DNA of 64,000 bases from Homalodisca vitripennis (taxonomy: Eukaryota > Arthropoda > Insecta > Hemiptera > Cicadellidae): the NCBI RefSeq assembly GCF_021130785.1, contig NC_060210.1, positions 184,914,001 through 184,978,000 of the forward strand, given 5' to 3'. Positions 1-12,977 of the stretch are shown piece by piece. Made by a program: the position numbers and the translations under genes. Position 1 is the first letter of the stretch. Every line of letters starts with the position of its first letter. The notes beneath the pieces were generated by a model. It saw only the letters and a program-made list of their open reading frames with translations, ran no database searches and had not been told where the DNA came from.

Positions 1-143
1 AGCATTTCCATTTTAAGCTAAAAGATGAATAACAACAGAGGGCTAGTGGTATTTAGATTACAAAGAAATTATTTTGAAAGCAATAAAAGTAATTTCATCC
101 TCTAAAGGGATAATAAAATACTCCGAATGGAAAAAAACATGAG

Positions 144-250
144 TTAGAGATGTGGGGAAGAGAGAGAGAAAGAGGCAGAGGGAGTGAGAGAGAGTGAGGG
201 GGAGAAAGAGTGGAAGGGTGGGAGGGGGTGAGAGAAGGGGAGAGAGAGCC
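144..250. repeat. Purine-rich GA low-complexity tract
   Basis: The plus strand is almost entirely A and G here, with GAGAGA and GGGAG runs. The apparent minus-strand reading frame across it is only the Leu/Ser/Pro translation of this repeat and is not a gene. Confidence 0.9.
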
Positions 251-370
251 AGTAGTAACATGAAATAATTGCTATACATTAGATTATGGTTTTCCCCAGC
301 AACTCAATCTATCAATGCGTTATTTGTTTGTTATTATACAACTTCATTTTATTTTTTTCATGATCATTTT

Positions 371-428
371 GGTTAGGTTAGGTTATGTTAGGATAGGATA
401 GGTTAAGTTAGGTTAGGTTAGGTTAGGT
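371..428. repeat. Interstitial telomere-like (TTAGG)n patch
   Basis: About eleven near-consecutive copies of GGTTA, which is the same repeat as TTAGG, with variants GGTTATG, GGATA and GGTTAAG. TTAGG is the telomere unit of most insects. The block is short, degenerate and embedded in ordinary AT-rich DNA, so it reads as an interstitial patch and not a chromosome end. Short TTAGG-like runs also arise inside dispersed insect repeats, which I cannot exclude. Confidence 0.75.
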
Positions 429-3400
429 GTATTTATTACCTAAATTCATAATTTTTTCGTTTAATTTTGTGAGAAATTGTTTTTTATTTCATGGTTTGAT
501 GGGCTGTTACTGTTAAATTTAAAACAAATATCACAACCAAAAGATAATTACCTCGAATGTGGATGGAATCAAGGGTAAAATTAGCCTATATGTTAGGTTT
601 TTAAAAATGAAGTGATGTATTAATTATTTTAATAATAAACGTCTTACCTTTATAGCTCATAAGAAACCCTAATAATTTCGTTACTATATCTAAATAAATT
701 AGTAGTCATTTAATTTAAGTGAAACTTGTAACAGAATCATAACTATGATGTTCTGTGAAGTAACATTTTTCAGGATTTGCTAACCATTAATTAGTTAAAT
801 ATTTAATAATAAAACGAAATAGATAGAAATTACAAAACTTATAAATAAATATTTATTAATTATGTACATCCGGTTAGACAGTATTGATTATAGTCTCTAG
901 CGTTGTAAACCCATTACAACCCTTGCGTCATGTCCAATGTAATAACAAGTCCAACATGTTGTTAAACTTAAGACCAAGAGGGTTGAAACAAATCATGAAT
1001 ATTATATTTATGACGTCACATGAGCTAATTTTACATCCAGTTATATGTGAGAACTATAATGCTTATATTATTACGAAGATACTAAGAGAGACGGATATCT
1101 AGTCAGTTTCGGATCTGCAGCACACAGCAGAATGCAGAGGGAGAATTTACCTCCCCTCATGCAGCCCTAACCACAGCAGTGTATATTAAAACCACTCCGT
1201 TTACCCAATAAACCGATACTCTGCAGCCCTTTACAGCAAGGGTGATTCCTAGAATTACAAATTTATTTACAAAGCACTCAAGTATGCTCAGACCACAGAC
1301 TGCGACATTCTATTACACTTTCAAATTGTTTAAAGTGAATGATCTTATTATTATTAGAATAAGATTATTTATTTCTAGTTCAAATGTAAGAGGACTGTAG
1401 ATTGCGTTTCGCTTACCATCGGATTTTTCCAGAAAGAAATTTTAAGACACGCAGATAATTAGAGGGAAAAGACATTTTTCAGTCCCTTGCAGACAAAAAG
1501 CGACACACACAATAAAAGAGGAAACTTTTCAGCTTATTAAGTGATAGCAAAATAGACATAATTTGATGTCTATAGATCACTTGACTTTTGATATATCCGT
1601 CTGCTGAGTTATGGACTTCGCTAAGATTCATCCAAATGCCATGAAGGTACATGCACCTTAACTAACCTCGATCTTGTCCGTTTATAAATGAAGATGCGTG
1701 TATCATTCCAAGTTATTAGCTAGATTCTTGCTTGACATATTGTGCGGATAACAACTAGACGATAGACAGAACTGCACTAATAACTCAGTCATATAAAATT
1801 CAACAAGCATGTTCATTTTAAACTTTTTTAACCACACTGAGAACTAGGTAGATTGCATGTTTCTAACATTAAATTATCACTAAGCTCAAAAACCTAACAT
1901 TATCATTTTTCAAATCTTAGAACATTATCAAAAAACTGTGTCTTGGTGTTGATTAAAACCATGTTTTTCCGACGATTGATTTCAGTCTTAAAATTTTATC
2001 ATATTTATGTAACACATTTTTAACTTTATGAACAAATACTATTTTCAATTACATAGAAAAGTGGGTCACGTCTTGAAAGAAATAAAAATTGAAACAATAA
2101 CTGTTTATTTTAGGACGACATATTTGTTATTACATTTAATTGTATTATTTATAATGCTGAATGCTCTCTTGGGTTGTCATGAGCATCTAAATAATATATC
2201 CAGATCCACATTTGTGGCACTCAGATGGTTAATATTATACCAATAAAGGAACATTTTAAACCAGTTTACACCAGAATCTGTCCAGTAGAACAGTTTTCAA
2301 CAAAAAGGCGAATAAACATTTACATTTCAACAATTTAATAGATATACAGTAGTGAATAAAATGACTAATAACAAATGTTAGATACTAGAGTAAGGGACAG
2401 TTTGTACATGATTAGTTTCTTCGAGAGGAGGACAGAATGACGTTTGCAGTATAAGTGGATATAAGGAACTCAATTCTGAGGGACAGATCCCTCTAGTTTC
2501 CTCTTTGAACGGACCAGCATAGGACTCTCTCTAACGATATCTTATCTGTGTCCTTAATATAACCCTTCCCCATAATTACTCAACGTGATCTCGGAAGGAA
2601 GTACACCTATCATATCGTATCAGTTTTGAAAGTCCACTTTGGAACTAGAGTCCTCGTAGACAAGACCTTTTATGTTAAAATGCAATCTTGTAATTAAATA
2701 GCACCAGATTTACAAATTTACACAGTGATGGCGTGCCGAACTGCATACATTATCTGATATTGTAATGGTAACCATACAACACTACTTCAAACTTCATCAG
2801 ATTACTTTCAAGTTTTATAAAGCTCTAAAATAAATTAATTAGCCTATATAGAATTTATATGCTAGGTGACAGTCAAAGTAAGGTGTTCAATGGTATTGCT
2901 TCATATGTTGTTACGCTCTAGAATATCTGATGTACTGCAGTTAAGAGGGTGGTAAGTTTATGATGAGAAAAATTCTTAAGCTGTCAGACTCCAGTCGTGA
3001 TGCATAAATTTTATTAATTTAAACTCTTCTGCAGGGAAATCTACCTACAGTATATCAAATGAAATCAAAATATATATAATGGGTGTTGATACTCCGTGTA
3101 GTACTAATAACTCCGTATCTCTAAATAATTTATTCATGTCACAAATCTGGCATGGATGATTTTATTTTGCAAATTTAATGACAAATATAATTGTATGCTA
3201 TTTGTGAAATTGATTGCAAAATAAAAGAGTTATGGCAGTTATGGATTTTACTGTAACAGAAGATTTACCCGCTCAAAATGTTATATAAAGCCTACGATAG
3301 TATAAATATAGCAGGAATTCGTCAGCAATAAATGTCTACTGAGTCACAATGGAAGGGACTGTGGGTGTGATGCGGTCGAAGCATATTTTCATATGTCCCT

Positions 3401-5580
3401 ATATTATACCGCACCATGCCGATATATCTGGTACTGATATATTTGTGTCCCTGCATTCTTCATTGCCATTATTCCTGTACGATTTCATCTATTCCATATT
3501 CAAGGCTTTGCACCCATAAAGTACATCTTGTTCTGATATATTTGTGTCCTTCCTTACCATTATTACTGTACTTTCTTATTCATTCCATATTCGTTATATA
3601 TAACAGGCAATATGTTTTATAAATTAGATAGGGCGGCTCTTAAAATCGCAGAAGTCTGTAAATGATTACAAAAATAAACTCTTAGTGATATAAAAGAGGC
3701 AATGGGTGTTAATAATTGGATAGGACGACTCTCTGAACCGTAGAAAACAGTGGAATCATTCCGAAATCTAACTCTTACTGAAACCAGCCATAAAAGTCAC
3801 TGAACATATAATTGGTTATTAATACACGATTTTAAAGGTACAAATTAACAAATGCTAATTGAATGCATTCGAAAATAGTGAGAAGTTGTAATTTAAAACA
3901 CCTTTGTATTGGTGTTCAGATCAAAGGCGGAAATATTCATTTATTCCCATCGTTCTACATGGTAATTACAGGACCACGGTATTTAGCTTTAATTGATCTT
4001 TTCGAATGTAACACCAATTTAAACGCTTCACTCACAGTTATTCAATGTCATCAAACTTCAAAACCTTTTCTTTGAATAAATACTGCTAACATAAATACTT
4101 GAAGATTACAAAGGAGTGTATTCAGGTACAGTCTTCAATATAATTATTTCATTTCAAATATATTTTATAGTATTTTATTCAAAAATTTTAAGTGATCATT
4201 TAAAATTCCAAATAATTTGTGAATTACGTAGTTATGAATTATAAAAATAGATTTTCAGTACTTTGTATCACGACTTGTTGGTATATATAAAATATCAATC
4301 ACTCCCATGTTCTAATATTTAAAAGTCATGTTTATAACAGTAAAAAATACATGGATGTGTCATCTTATCACTGATTGTTTTAAAGTAAGAAATTTAAGAG
4401 AACCAATTCTCAAAAGCAGTAACAAGTTTTTACAGGAAAGTATAAGTAATGTCCGCCATCCATCTGCTTGTTATATTAGGCCGGATGGACGTGACATTGA
4501 CTCGCTCATCTTTTCATAAGATGGGTTCCAATTTATACATTGATTACCTCATATATTATTACTATAAAAACAATTTACAGCCAAACATTTTATGGTAAAT
4601 TTTTCGTACCGTGAACAAGTTCATGAAAAGTAATACATATAAGTATGCATTAGCAAAGCATTACATATTTCTCCATTACCATTGTAAAAAAGGTTTTCTA
4701 AGCATAAATGTCTATATTATAAGTGGTGTTTGTTTTTTTGATTTCTTAGCGTTTAAACTTATGAAGTGGTAATTTTTTTTACTATTTTTAGAACAACTTT
4801 TACTCTTGTAGCTAACTGGCATTGGATAATCTTACAAACCTTATGAACTTTTCTTAAAAAAATATAAAAACTAATTTTGAGGTGTTATTTCTTATACGAA
4901 ACAGGTCTTAGGAAACGAAATATTTGTATAAGAATTTGTTTTATTTTGTATACAAGGTTCTACGAATACTCCTAAATGATTCATCTCAATTTGAAATGTC
5001 TGGTAAATTAATATTTCAACTGTAAGAAAAATTTGCAAATATGTATCTTTTAAACTACATATTTATACACACCTGAACCAACGCATTTTCTTCATTTGTT
5101 GCCGGATCTCATTATAATAAGTATCCTCTTTGTCGTTTAGGTTTAGTTGATGAATCTTCGACCTATTAGTTTGTTTCAGGTTTAGATAAGAGTAAAATGT
5201 AATATCCTATTTATATTTAATCAGTCTGTTTTCATAAAGACTGGATAACTCATACTAATGAAGACCTGTCCAATATCAAAATTCGCACTGAACATGAATT
5301 AAAAATATGTTTTTATTAATTTAAAAATGTCTTCCTATGAGTCAAATTTTACATATGATAAATATCACTGAATATAACTTAATACATGTACTTTTTACAA
5401 CTTAAATTAACCCCAATGAAAATAAAAACAAACTCTTACTCACGAGACTGTAAATACTTAAGGTTAGAGTTAAGATTATAACATATTTAATAAAAAATTA
5501 AAATACTTAAATGTATATGTAGCTTATCATGAAAAAATAACAATATTTCGGACATTTGCCACCATTATATATTAAAAAAT
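429..5580. other. Non-coding AT-rich stretch, no gene seen
   Basis: The longest open frames are 60-75 codons, with composition expected by chance at this AT content and no recognisable motif. I saw no tRNA or other structured RNA. Either intergenic or intronic DNA would look like this. Confidence 0.6.
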
Positions 5581-5586
5581 GTATAA

Positions 5587-5632
5587 CACAACGTTTCGAA
5601 GTTTGAAATCCATCCTCTTCGTCAAGTCAAGG
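5587..5632 (-). repeat. Hammerhead-like segment (a), Penelope-type repeat
   Basis: On the minus strand TTGACGA (5619-5625; hammerhead consensus CUGANGA) is followed after 21 nt by GAAACGT (5591-5597). The intervening bases can form a GAAG/CTTC stem. Hammerhead motifs of this layout are established in the terminal repeats of Penelope-like retroelements. The first core base is T instead of C, so this copy is probably not catalytic. No Penelope RT or GIY-YIG frame lies nearby. Confidence 0.35.
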
Positions 5633-6735
5633 GTATTAATACATACAAAAATGAAAAAAATATAAAGAAGAAAAGGGTTGAAACATACCCGAAAGCTGCA
5701 GGGTCCATTGCAGGCGTTGTCCTTGCACAGAATGCAACTCCCAAGCACAAGTTACGAGTACGGGAAGGTAAAAGCACAACCACGTCACACCAGCACAGGC
5801 GAAAGTGGGATACATTATTTCTCATGTTCTCTAATTATTATTTTATTTGGAAAATAAGATGTAAGATATAATACCCTGTCAAACTGAAAGAATCACCAAT
5901 TATAACTGTAAGTAAATAATGGGATATACATTTTAATCTCATAAGGAATGAAAGCCATAGCCACTTTAATAGTTTAAACAAAATATTTATCAGAATGCGT
6001 ATTTTTGTGACTCAAAAGCAAGTGAATTAATTTGTCACTGTACAGGATTTCCTCTGGGATACCTACTAAACAACGAACTCTAAATCCCCCAGCTGTCTAA
6101 GCTGTCAGGATTTATAAACACAATAAAGGTAAGCAGCTTTTCCGAAGTTACCAAGTCCTTACTGTGACTAACAGGGCTTAAAACTGAGTTACTCAAGTAA
6201 TTGTCATATTCCAGGACTTAGCGTAAAGTTGGCATATTTCACTCTATAGTATAATGAAAATATTAACATGACAAAGTTTCTTAAATAATATGCAGTATTC
6301 TCACTAGACCGTTGATTGTAGACGCTTCCTTAAAATTTTTGAGAATAATGTTATAAGGACAAGTATAATATGGCATTATAGAGTGTACAGCTAATAAATA
6401 AATTCACTGTCCATATATCATCCGACTGTAAAACAAGACGGGACGTTCAGTAAACAAGGTAACCTGGTTGTACGGAGTGGTCATCATTCTTCCACAGCCA
6501 TTTCTCTGTCTTGGTTCTAAGTATTTCCTTACTGACGTCAAGTGCTGTCTTGAATCCGTATAAACTTTTTCAATTAAGTATGCAAAACCGTACTTGATTA
6601 TGTTTTGTTCCTGCGCTGTTTAAATTAAAGAACATTCCAAGAAATATGAATTAATTATAATATGCTTAAGTATAATATTGAGTATAATGCTTAAGTAGTA
6701 TGCTTAAGTATAATACAATTAAGTATAATAATGAG

Positions 6736-6770
6736 TACTTAACTGTAGTATCCGTAACTACAGTTAAGTA
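6736..6770. other. Perfect 14-bp hairpin
   Basis: TACTTAACTGTAGT (6736-6749) and its exact reverse complement (6757-6770) are separated by 7 nt. It closes a stretch of repeated AAGTATAAT phrases from about 6660. It may be the tip of a small foldback repeat; no direct repeats flank it. Confidence 0.6.
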
Positions 6771-7453
6771 ATGATTGATTAAACGTAAATTACACAAAAC
6801 ACTGAAAGGAAATTGTCGCACTTTTTTGGGTATGTTCATTATTAAGAACAGAGAGTCAATTCAAAATCATGTCCATCGTATTTTTATAAAACATATTTGA
6901 CAAATATTCAATGCTGTTTTATATTACTTTGCAGTAGGAAACTTTGTCAACACGTAATAATTACCGAATATAAACAACTAAGAGACGACTACCCCAACCA
7001 TAAAAGTTATAAAATTTCATAAATATATTCAATGTCATAAATTAGAATGTCGAAAGTTGTCCAGTTGTCTAGTTGGGGTGAGCATCCCTCTAGAGTATAT
7101 ATTAGCAGGATAGACATGTTAATTTCCCTCTACCCTTAATAGAAACAAACGGCTCGAAAGTCTCAAATTAAACCACCATATCTATTATACTACATAGACA
7201 CGCTGAAGCACCACGTCAAGGAGAGAGCACGATGTTCTACAATTCATTGTCAACAATTGTAATGAATAGTGAGTTGGTTTTTACAAACTTATTATTTTAT
7301 TTGCAATATTAGTAGTGATACATAATTCATTATTAATAGCATCCCAGGAGTGTTTCATACATAAAGAAAACCGGCGACATCAATTTTTTTAAGATGTATA
7401 CACTTTAAAAGATAATATCCAGATGGGTAATACAAAATCTACTAGTATTTGGA

Positions 7454-7485
7454 GAACCGCAGTACTTGAGCATGAACTGCGGTTC
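7454..7485. other. 10-bp GC-rich hairpin
   Basis: GAACCGCAGT (7454-7463) and ACTGCGGTTC (7476-7485) form a perfect inverted repeat with a 12-nt loop in AT-rich DNA. No function can be assigned. Confidence 0.45.
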
Positions 7486-10400
7486 CAGTTTGAGGACTTC
7501 CGGCGAGCACACGACGTGATAAACAACTCCTCTTTCTCAAAAAGAAGCTGAGGAAGTTTCTCTTATTTAGATCCATCATTGAAACGCCGAGTCATCTGCA
7601 AAGTACAAGTATGGGAAAATATGGAAGAGAAGACTCGCTTTTAGAGAAAATTACCACAACTGACAAGACCAATTCAAAGCGGACACGTTGCAGTAAAAAG
7701 CCACCCAAACCGGAGAGAACTTATGTCGTGTTTTGAAATAGAACCCAGGGGCAATAAAACTAAAACCAAGGCATCGGCTGCATATCACGCACTTCAAAAG
7801 TGGCGTAACTCGAAAGGCCATAAATATGCAGGTAAGTTGTATGACCACACTCAGCTGACTTGGCCTAGTATTATTTTAGACAAACTAATGTAAATGAAGA
7901 TGTAGTATGAGTATGCAATAAAAGAGTACACATCTCTTCGGCAAAGTCAGTAACTAAATAAGTATTATTGTGTAATATCATATTCTGTTAGCCTATGCAA
8001 GAACAACCTAACAAACCTAGCCTTGCAAGATCTTATAAACAAAAGAACACACTTTAATCTAAGTATAAATTACCTTTACTTTACTTAACTTCTATAACCT
8101 ACCTTTTACAAAAATGGTGGTCAGGTATTCCACTGGTATGATTCTGAATGCCTGAGAGAGTATTCAAACTATGGATGTATATACACCTTTAGAAACTTTT
8201 AAGTGATTTGTCGTGGGCTAACCTGGTCCCTGCAATGATTTGCATGTCATTATTACAAGATAACGCGACCTTTGTCTGCCACTGTGAGAAAGAACTCTAT
8301 TCAAATAAGTCACCGCCAAACAAAGTTTCAGTGTAAAAAACATGCGAGTTCAATGAAACTATAGCGCAACTTACAAGGGACGCTAGAGTAATTTTGTCAG
8401 AAAATTTAAGCAACCAATCTTAATTCGTTATTAATAGGCCTGTGATTGGCAAAGGAGCCTCGCAGCTCTTTGTAAATCGTAATTGAATTCCCCATGCAAA
8501 TCTATAGAACAAATAAGAATTAATCGATATATTTATGTAATCCTTTATTATAGGCTACATGTCATTTAAATACCCATTTATTTTGGTAACAACACGTTAA
8601 AAACAATATTATGTTTTTCAATACAAGACATCTCAAATAATTAATAGAATACCAAGTGGTATTAAAAATGCAATAAATAAATATAAATAATAAGTAAAAC
8701 ATAAATAAATACTCTATGCGACACCAAGCAGAAAACATTGCTAGTTTTGCAGCATTTACTATAAAATAAAACATAAAATCATAATATTTTAAATTATAAA
8801 TTGGATATTTTTTTACTTTAATTCATTTAAGTAATTGCATATTGAGGGAATGATTCCTAACTCGTTTATTAGCCAAGAAAATGTATTACACATACCGAGT
8901 ATAGGAATAAAACAAACAACCTTGAAATAAATAGAAACAGTAAAACGAAACAATTATTTATCGGAAATCGGTTCAGTCGAAGTAGTTCAAATACATTCTA
9001 TGGGTTTGGTAGTTCAGAGTGTTTTACTATTTGGGTCAATGTAACTAGGTATGCATTCTTGTACAATGTGTTTTAAACGGCAGCGGAAAGGAAATTGTCG
9101 GAAAATCATTTTAAATCAATGAAGGTAAACTAAATATAAAACCATTTACATAAAAGCTACATGACAGCTTTTATTTTACCTTGGCAGGTGTATGAATTAA
9201 TAACTAATATTAACACATGATGGAGCTGTGATCGAGTTGAGTGTCGAGCACCGACATACCACTGAATCTCCTCCCTATCTACAACGTCGTTATTCTCTAA
9301 CTACAGTTCAAGCTATTCGATTTTTAATATCCTGAAATGGATGGCCCCTGAAACCCATTTTATTGTTCAAAATATTTTATTCCCTTTTACAATACCCCTT
9401 ATACTTTCGATATTCTTTTATCTATTTACTCTTTATCCTTTGTGGGTGCAATACAATATTTTAATACTCTATAATTTGTATAATTGTATTGTATAATAGT
9501 TGCAGTGTTGATTTAAGAGTTTAGCAAATTTAGATTCATTGTGAATATTGAATTAGGCTAATACCTTCCGCTTATTGTAGCGCCTGAAATCTGACAAAGG
9601 CACAGACAATTGAGGATCTGATGAGTAAATGAGAATACATCTTCATCTAGATTACACTGGATAGATAATCTGTCTTTTAAACAGTCTCTATTTCAAGTAC
9701 TCCTGATACTGATCAGGACATCAGGATAAAAACATGACAAGTACTAAATAGTATTGGAAAGGTGCTATGAAGAAACATGTAGACGTGGCGTCTTGATTTC
9801 ATAAGTATGTGACAGTATTACATTTCATATGCTGCAATAAGTGGAAGGTGAAATGGAGCTAAACTCAACATTCGTATGTTAAAGGTTTTTAAGTTTACGG
9901 AAGTAAGAAGAATTTTCGACTTCTAAAAAATATAGAATGATAATAAAATTCCTGACATGAGGGTATTGAATTTAATTTGATGAGAACCCAATACTATCAT
10001 GAGATGATGTAGTTATTGAAACAGCGCAATGAGATAAAAAGAGTAGATAATTAAAACGTGGTTTTGCTATAATCGGAAAAGTCTTCCTGCTCCAATAAAG
10101 TCCATTGGGATTATAAGTAGAGACATTTCTACCATTTTGCCTGCAAATGATTTAGTAAAATCGACACCCTGTTCTAGTATGGATAAAACTGCACCGTGCA
10201 CTTATTTCGCACAGTTGGCACCAGACGTGTATAGTATTGTGCCAAATACTGCAGGCTGCCAAGTGTCAGAGAATTTTGTTTTACATTATTTTTAACTATA
10301 ATTTATATGCTTATAACGTGCTGTCTAGTGACTTATCGACACATTAACTGATGCAGCGTGAATAATAAGTGTAATAATTTAGATTTAAGAAGTTTGGTGG

Positions 10401-10587
10401 AGTTATAGAAAACGTTTGAACAGAATTTCTTAGATTATTTTGTAGATTTGAATTGTACTTTTCATTAGATAAAAGATTTAAATATCAAAATTAAAATAAA
10501 TACCTGGTAATATATTTCTGAAACGCGCAGTCAACATGGTAAGCTATGTGAAGGAAATAGGATTATCTAAGTAATACATTTAGTAAC

Positions 10588-10630
10588 ACTACGTTTCAAA
10601 ATGTTTAATGTGATCTCTTCCTCAGGTGGA
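10588..10630 (-). repeat. Hammerhead-like segment (b), Penelope-type repeat
   Basis: On the minus strand CTGAGGA (10619-10625) matches the hammerhead core CUGANGA exactly. It is followed 21 nt later by GAAACGTAGT (10588-10597), the same spacing as segment (a). A two-base-pair stem III (AC/GU with loop GUA) can be drawn, as in minimal Penelope hammerheads. The base after the AC-GUA-GU stem is G, where a cleavable site needs A, C or U, so activity is doubtful. Confidence 0.38.
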
Positions 10631-11184
10631 TAATTTATGAAATATACCGTTTATACCAAAGTTTTGTAACACGCTTATGTTAGGAATCGCAACTATGTTG
10701 TATATCAACTCCATGCACACTATTTATAAGACATGCACTTAACCAATACAACGCAAGCATGAATGCAAACAAATCATAGTCTTAGTAAGGTTCGAGAATT
10801 TTATCTTGAATACATCTATAGTAAAAAAGGCCCACTCCCGTTTCCAATTTTGCCGCCAACTAGTTTCTGCCTTGATGAACTACATCAATTATGTCTTGAT
10901 GGACGTCAGATTTAGTGGTTGGTAGTTCAATACACAACCGTTGTGGTCTTTATGCTTTTGTTTGATTTTAATAATTAGTGTTTTATAAGTGCTTTTTTAG
11001 TGTCAATCATTGAATTACATTCAAGGTTATTTTCATGCATTTTGATTACTATACAAATCCGATGGGTGCCAGAACCGAGGTTACAACTTTAGAGCTAAAA
11101 ATAAACTCTATTGATGGCATATCATCCAACTTAAAAGTGAATATATATAATGGGTAGTACGATAGCACAATGTATAATAGAATT

Positions 11185-11275
11185 GTGGCCATTTACCCTC
11201 GTTATATATATAACAATGACAGAATACAATGTTTGCAATACTGGGTTCTGCACTCTTCTTCAGATTTCTGTTTCT
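11185..11275 (-). repeat. Hammerhead-like segment (c), Penelope-type repeat
   Basis: Minus-strand CTGAAGA (11257-11263) matches CUGANGA exactly, and 21 nt later GCAAACAT (11229-11236) stands where GAAACGT is expected. The flank beyond it, with plus-strand GGCCATTTACCC followed by a TATATA run, resembles the flank of segment (a). That indicates shared descent of a longer repeat and not a chance core match. Confidence 0.35.
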
Positions 11276-12241
11276 AAAACATAAGGGTATAAGAACATTT
11301 TAAAACACGAACGATTGGCAATGAACGTACTACAATCACTTGCAGAAGAATCGCAGAAAATATGACAAAATATATACGTGTTGCTATAACATATTATTAG
11401 CCCTACAACAGGTAGGTTGTCACTGAACAGAAAACTCCTTTTTGTTACGTATTACGTCGTCGCGCCAGCATTGCTCAGCATCTTTACGACACCTTATTGT
11501 AGTATTTCTTTTACATCCGCAGTAGTAAGTTGAAACCTGTTATGGTGTGCCACTGATATTCGTGCAGGGTCTCAGATGTTTTCATTGTATTTGCCGTTAC
11601 TTTTTAATTGTTTACTTGGTTGTATGGCAACTATTCCTAAATCAGTCATTCTTTCAAATCGTCCGTCATCAGTAACGAATTTAAAATAGAGAGCGATAAG
11701 TAATAGGGTAACACATTTTACGATTTATGATTACTCTATTTTACATGATTATAAAATAAATATTCCATTGAAGCTTGATTGATGCCATATCAATCACTCG
11801 ATTTTATATTTATGTGTCAGGTATATTACACCGATATGAAGCAAAAATAATTTTCACTAAAGACTACAAAAACATTTGGATATTTTGTCAGTAACGACAT
11901 TTAAACTCTATGGCAGCCTGTAAATAATCGTATGGTATTTTTACGAGCCAAGTGACTAGTTATTTTGCAATAGTTACTATGAACTCGGGTCATATTACTG
12001 TTTTATATTCAATCGACTGAACAAAGACAAACCCACCATTATTATCAAGAATCTGTGTAACGAAGATAAAATCACTTAATCCCATCGGCGCTGTACTCTC
12101 AGAAGCTGGTGTTTAAACAGTGACGCTGGCTTAAGCTTTAAGAGATCTATTGCTTTAATAAACGAAGATTGCGGTTTCCAGCTAATCGCTCTCTGTCTTG
12201 GATCACTCTTTTGATAAGAGATCAATCTATCCAGTTCGATT
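11276..12241. other. Non-coding stretch, no gene seen
   Basis: AT-rich sequence with no open frame of note and no structured RNA that I could recognise. Confidence 0.5.
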
Positions 12242-12977
12242 GTAGGACTGTAGGTCCACGCCTAGTTTGACGAGGGTGGCTGACGTCACTTTTCTGCAGG
12301 GTAGGACAGTTAGTCCACGCCGACATCTGTGGACTAACTGTCCTACTTTTCAAAACTGACCTGGCCGTGCATTAGTTTTTCTACCTGCACTTATTGTTTA
12401 TTCTGGTTAGTGATGCTTCCACTACATTCGCACAGCGTACTGCTAAAGCAGCAATTATTAACAACAGTTTACTCAAGCTATCACATATAAAGTGGATTAC
12501 TAATAGGGATTATATCTTAACGAATTCCATATAGCATTATATTACTATCTGATTAATTTGGCATTGTCCTAATGAATCATAAACATCTACAGTAAGTGTG
12601 TATTAGTTATTCCTTATATTTTACCATCGTTTGTATAATACTGTATATACCAGTAGACACTATAATCGTTAGACATTCTTAAGTTAGAAATGGCGTAACT
12701 AACCTGTCTTTATTTTATGTATATCATTTCGTTTTATTCTTTTTGCAGCTGTCTTATGTAGTGCACTGAAAATTATTTAGCAGATATAGAGTTTAGATCT
12801 CGAAACATCCATTCAAGTGCTGCAGTGTGAGTACGACGATCCCTTATCAACCCCTCGTCAAAAGAAACCCGTGAGTCGGACAGAGGGTCCCAGGCCGGGA
12901 CCGTGGACCTACTGTCCACCCCTTAAGAAGTAGGTAAGAAATGCTTCCGGCAGTTTTATGACGTGGACCTACAGTCC
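12242..12977. mobile_element. Small non-autonomous TIR element (about 0.73 kb)
   Basis: The ends are the 16-bp perfect inverted repeat GGACTGTAGGTCCACG (12245-12260) and CGTGGACCTACAGTCC (12962-12977). Related copies sit just inside: GTAGGACAGTTAGTCCAC at 12301-12318, its exact reverse complement at 12329-12346, and CGTGGACCTACTGTCCAC near 12902-12919. Terminal repeats with inverted subterminal copies are typical of non-autonomous DNA transposons. A TGACGTCA palindrome (12281-12288) lies inside the left end, as in the larger foldback element at 18.8-26.6 kb. No protein frame is present. I found no convincing target-site duplication, so the exact ends are provisional. Confidence 0.55.
12301..12346. 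other. Perfect 18-bp hairpin in the TIR element
   Basis: Stem 12301-12318 pairs exactly with 12329-12346 around a 10-nt loop. The stem sequence is a variant of the element's terminal repeat, so it is probably a subterminal transposase-site array and not an independent RNA. Confidence 0.7.

Larger units (their letters stand above)
5641..10587. other. Non-coding AT-rich stretch, no gene seen
   Basis: Contains the hairpins annotated at 6736-6770 and 7454-7485 and short repeats of the phrase ATGCTTAAGTATAAT near 6660-6730. No open frame exceeds about 70 codons and none resembles a known family. Confidence 0.55.

Noticed and set aside
58..279. 73-codon minus ORF at the window start
   Set aside because: Antisense to the GA-rich tract; Leu/Ser/Pro low complexity.
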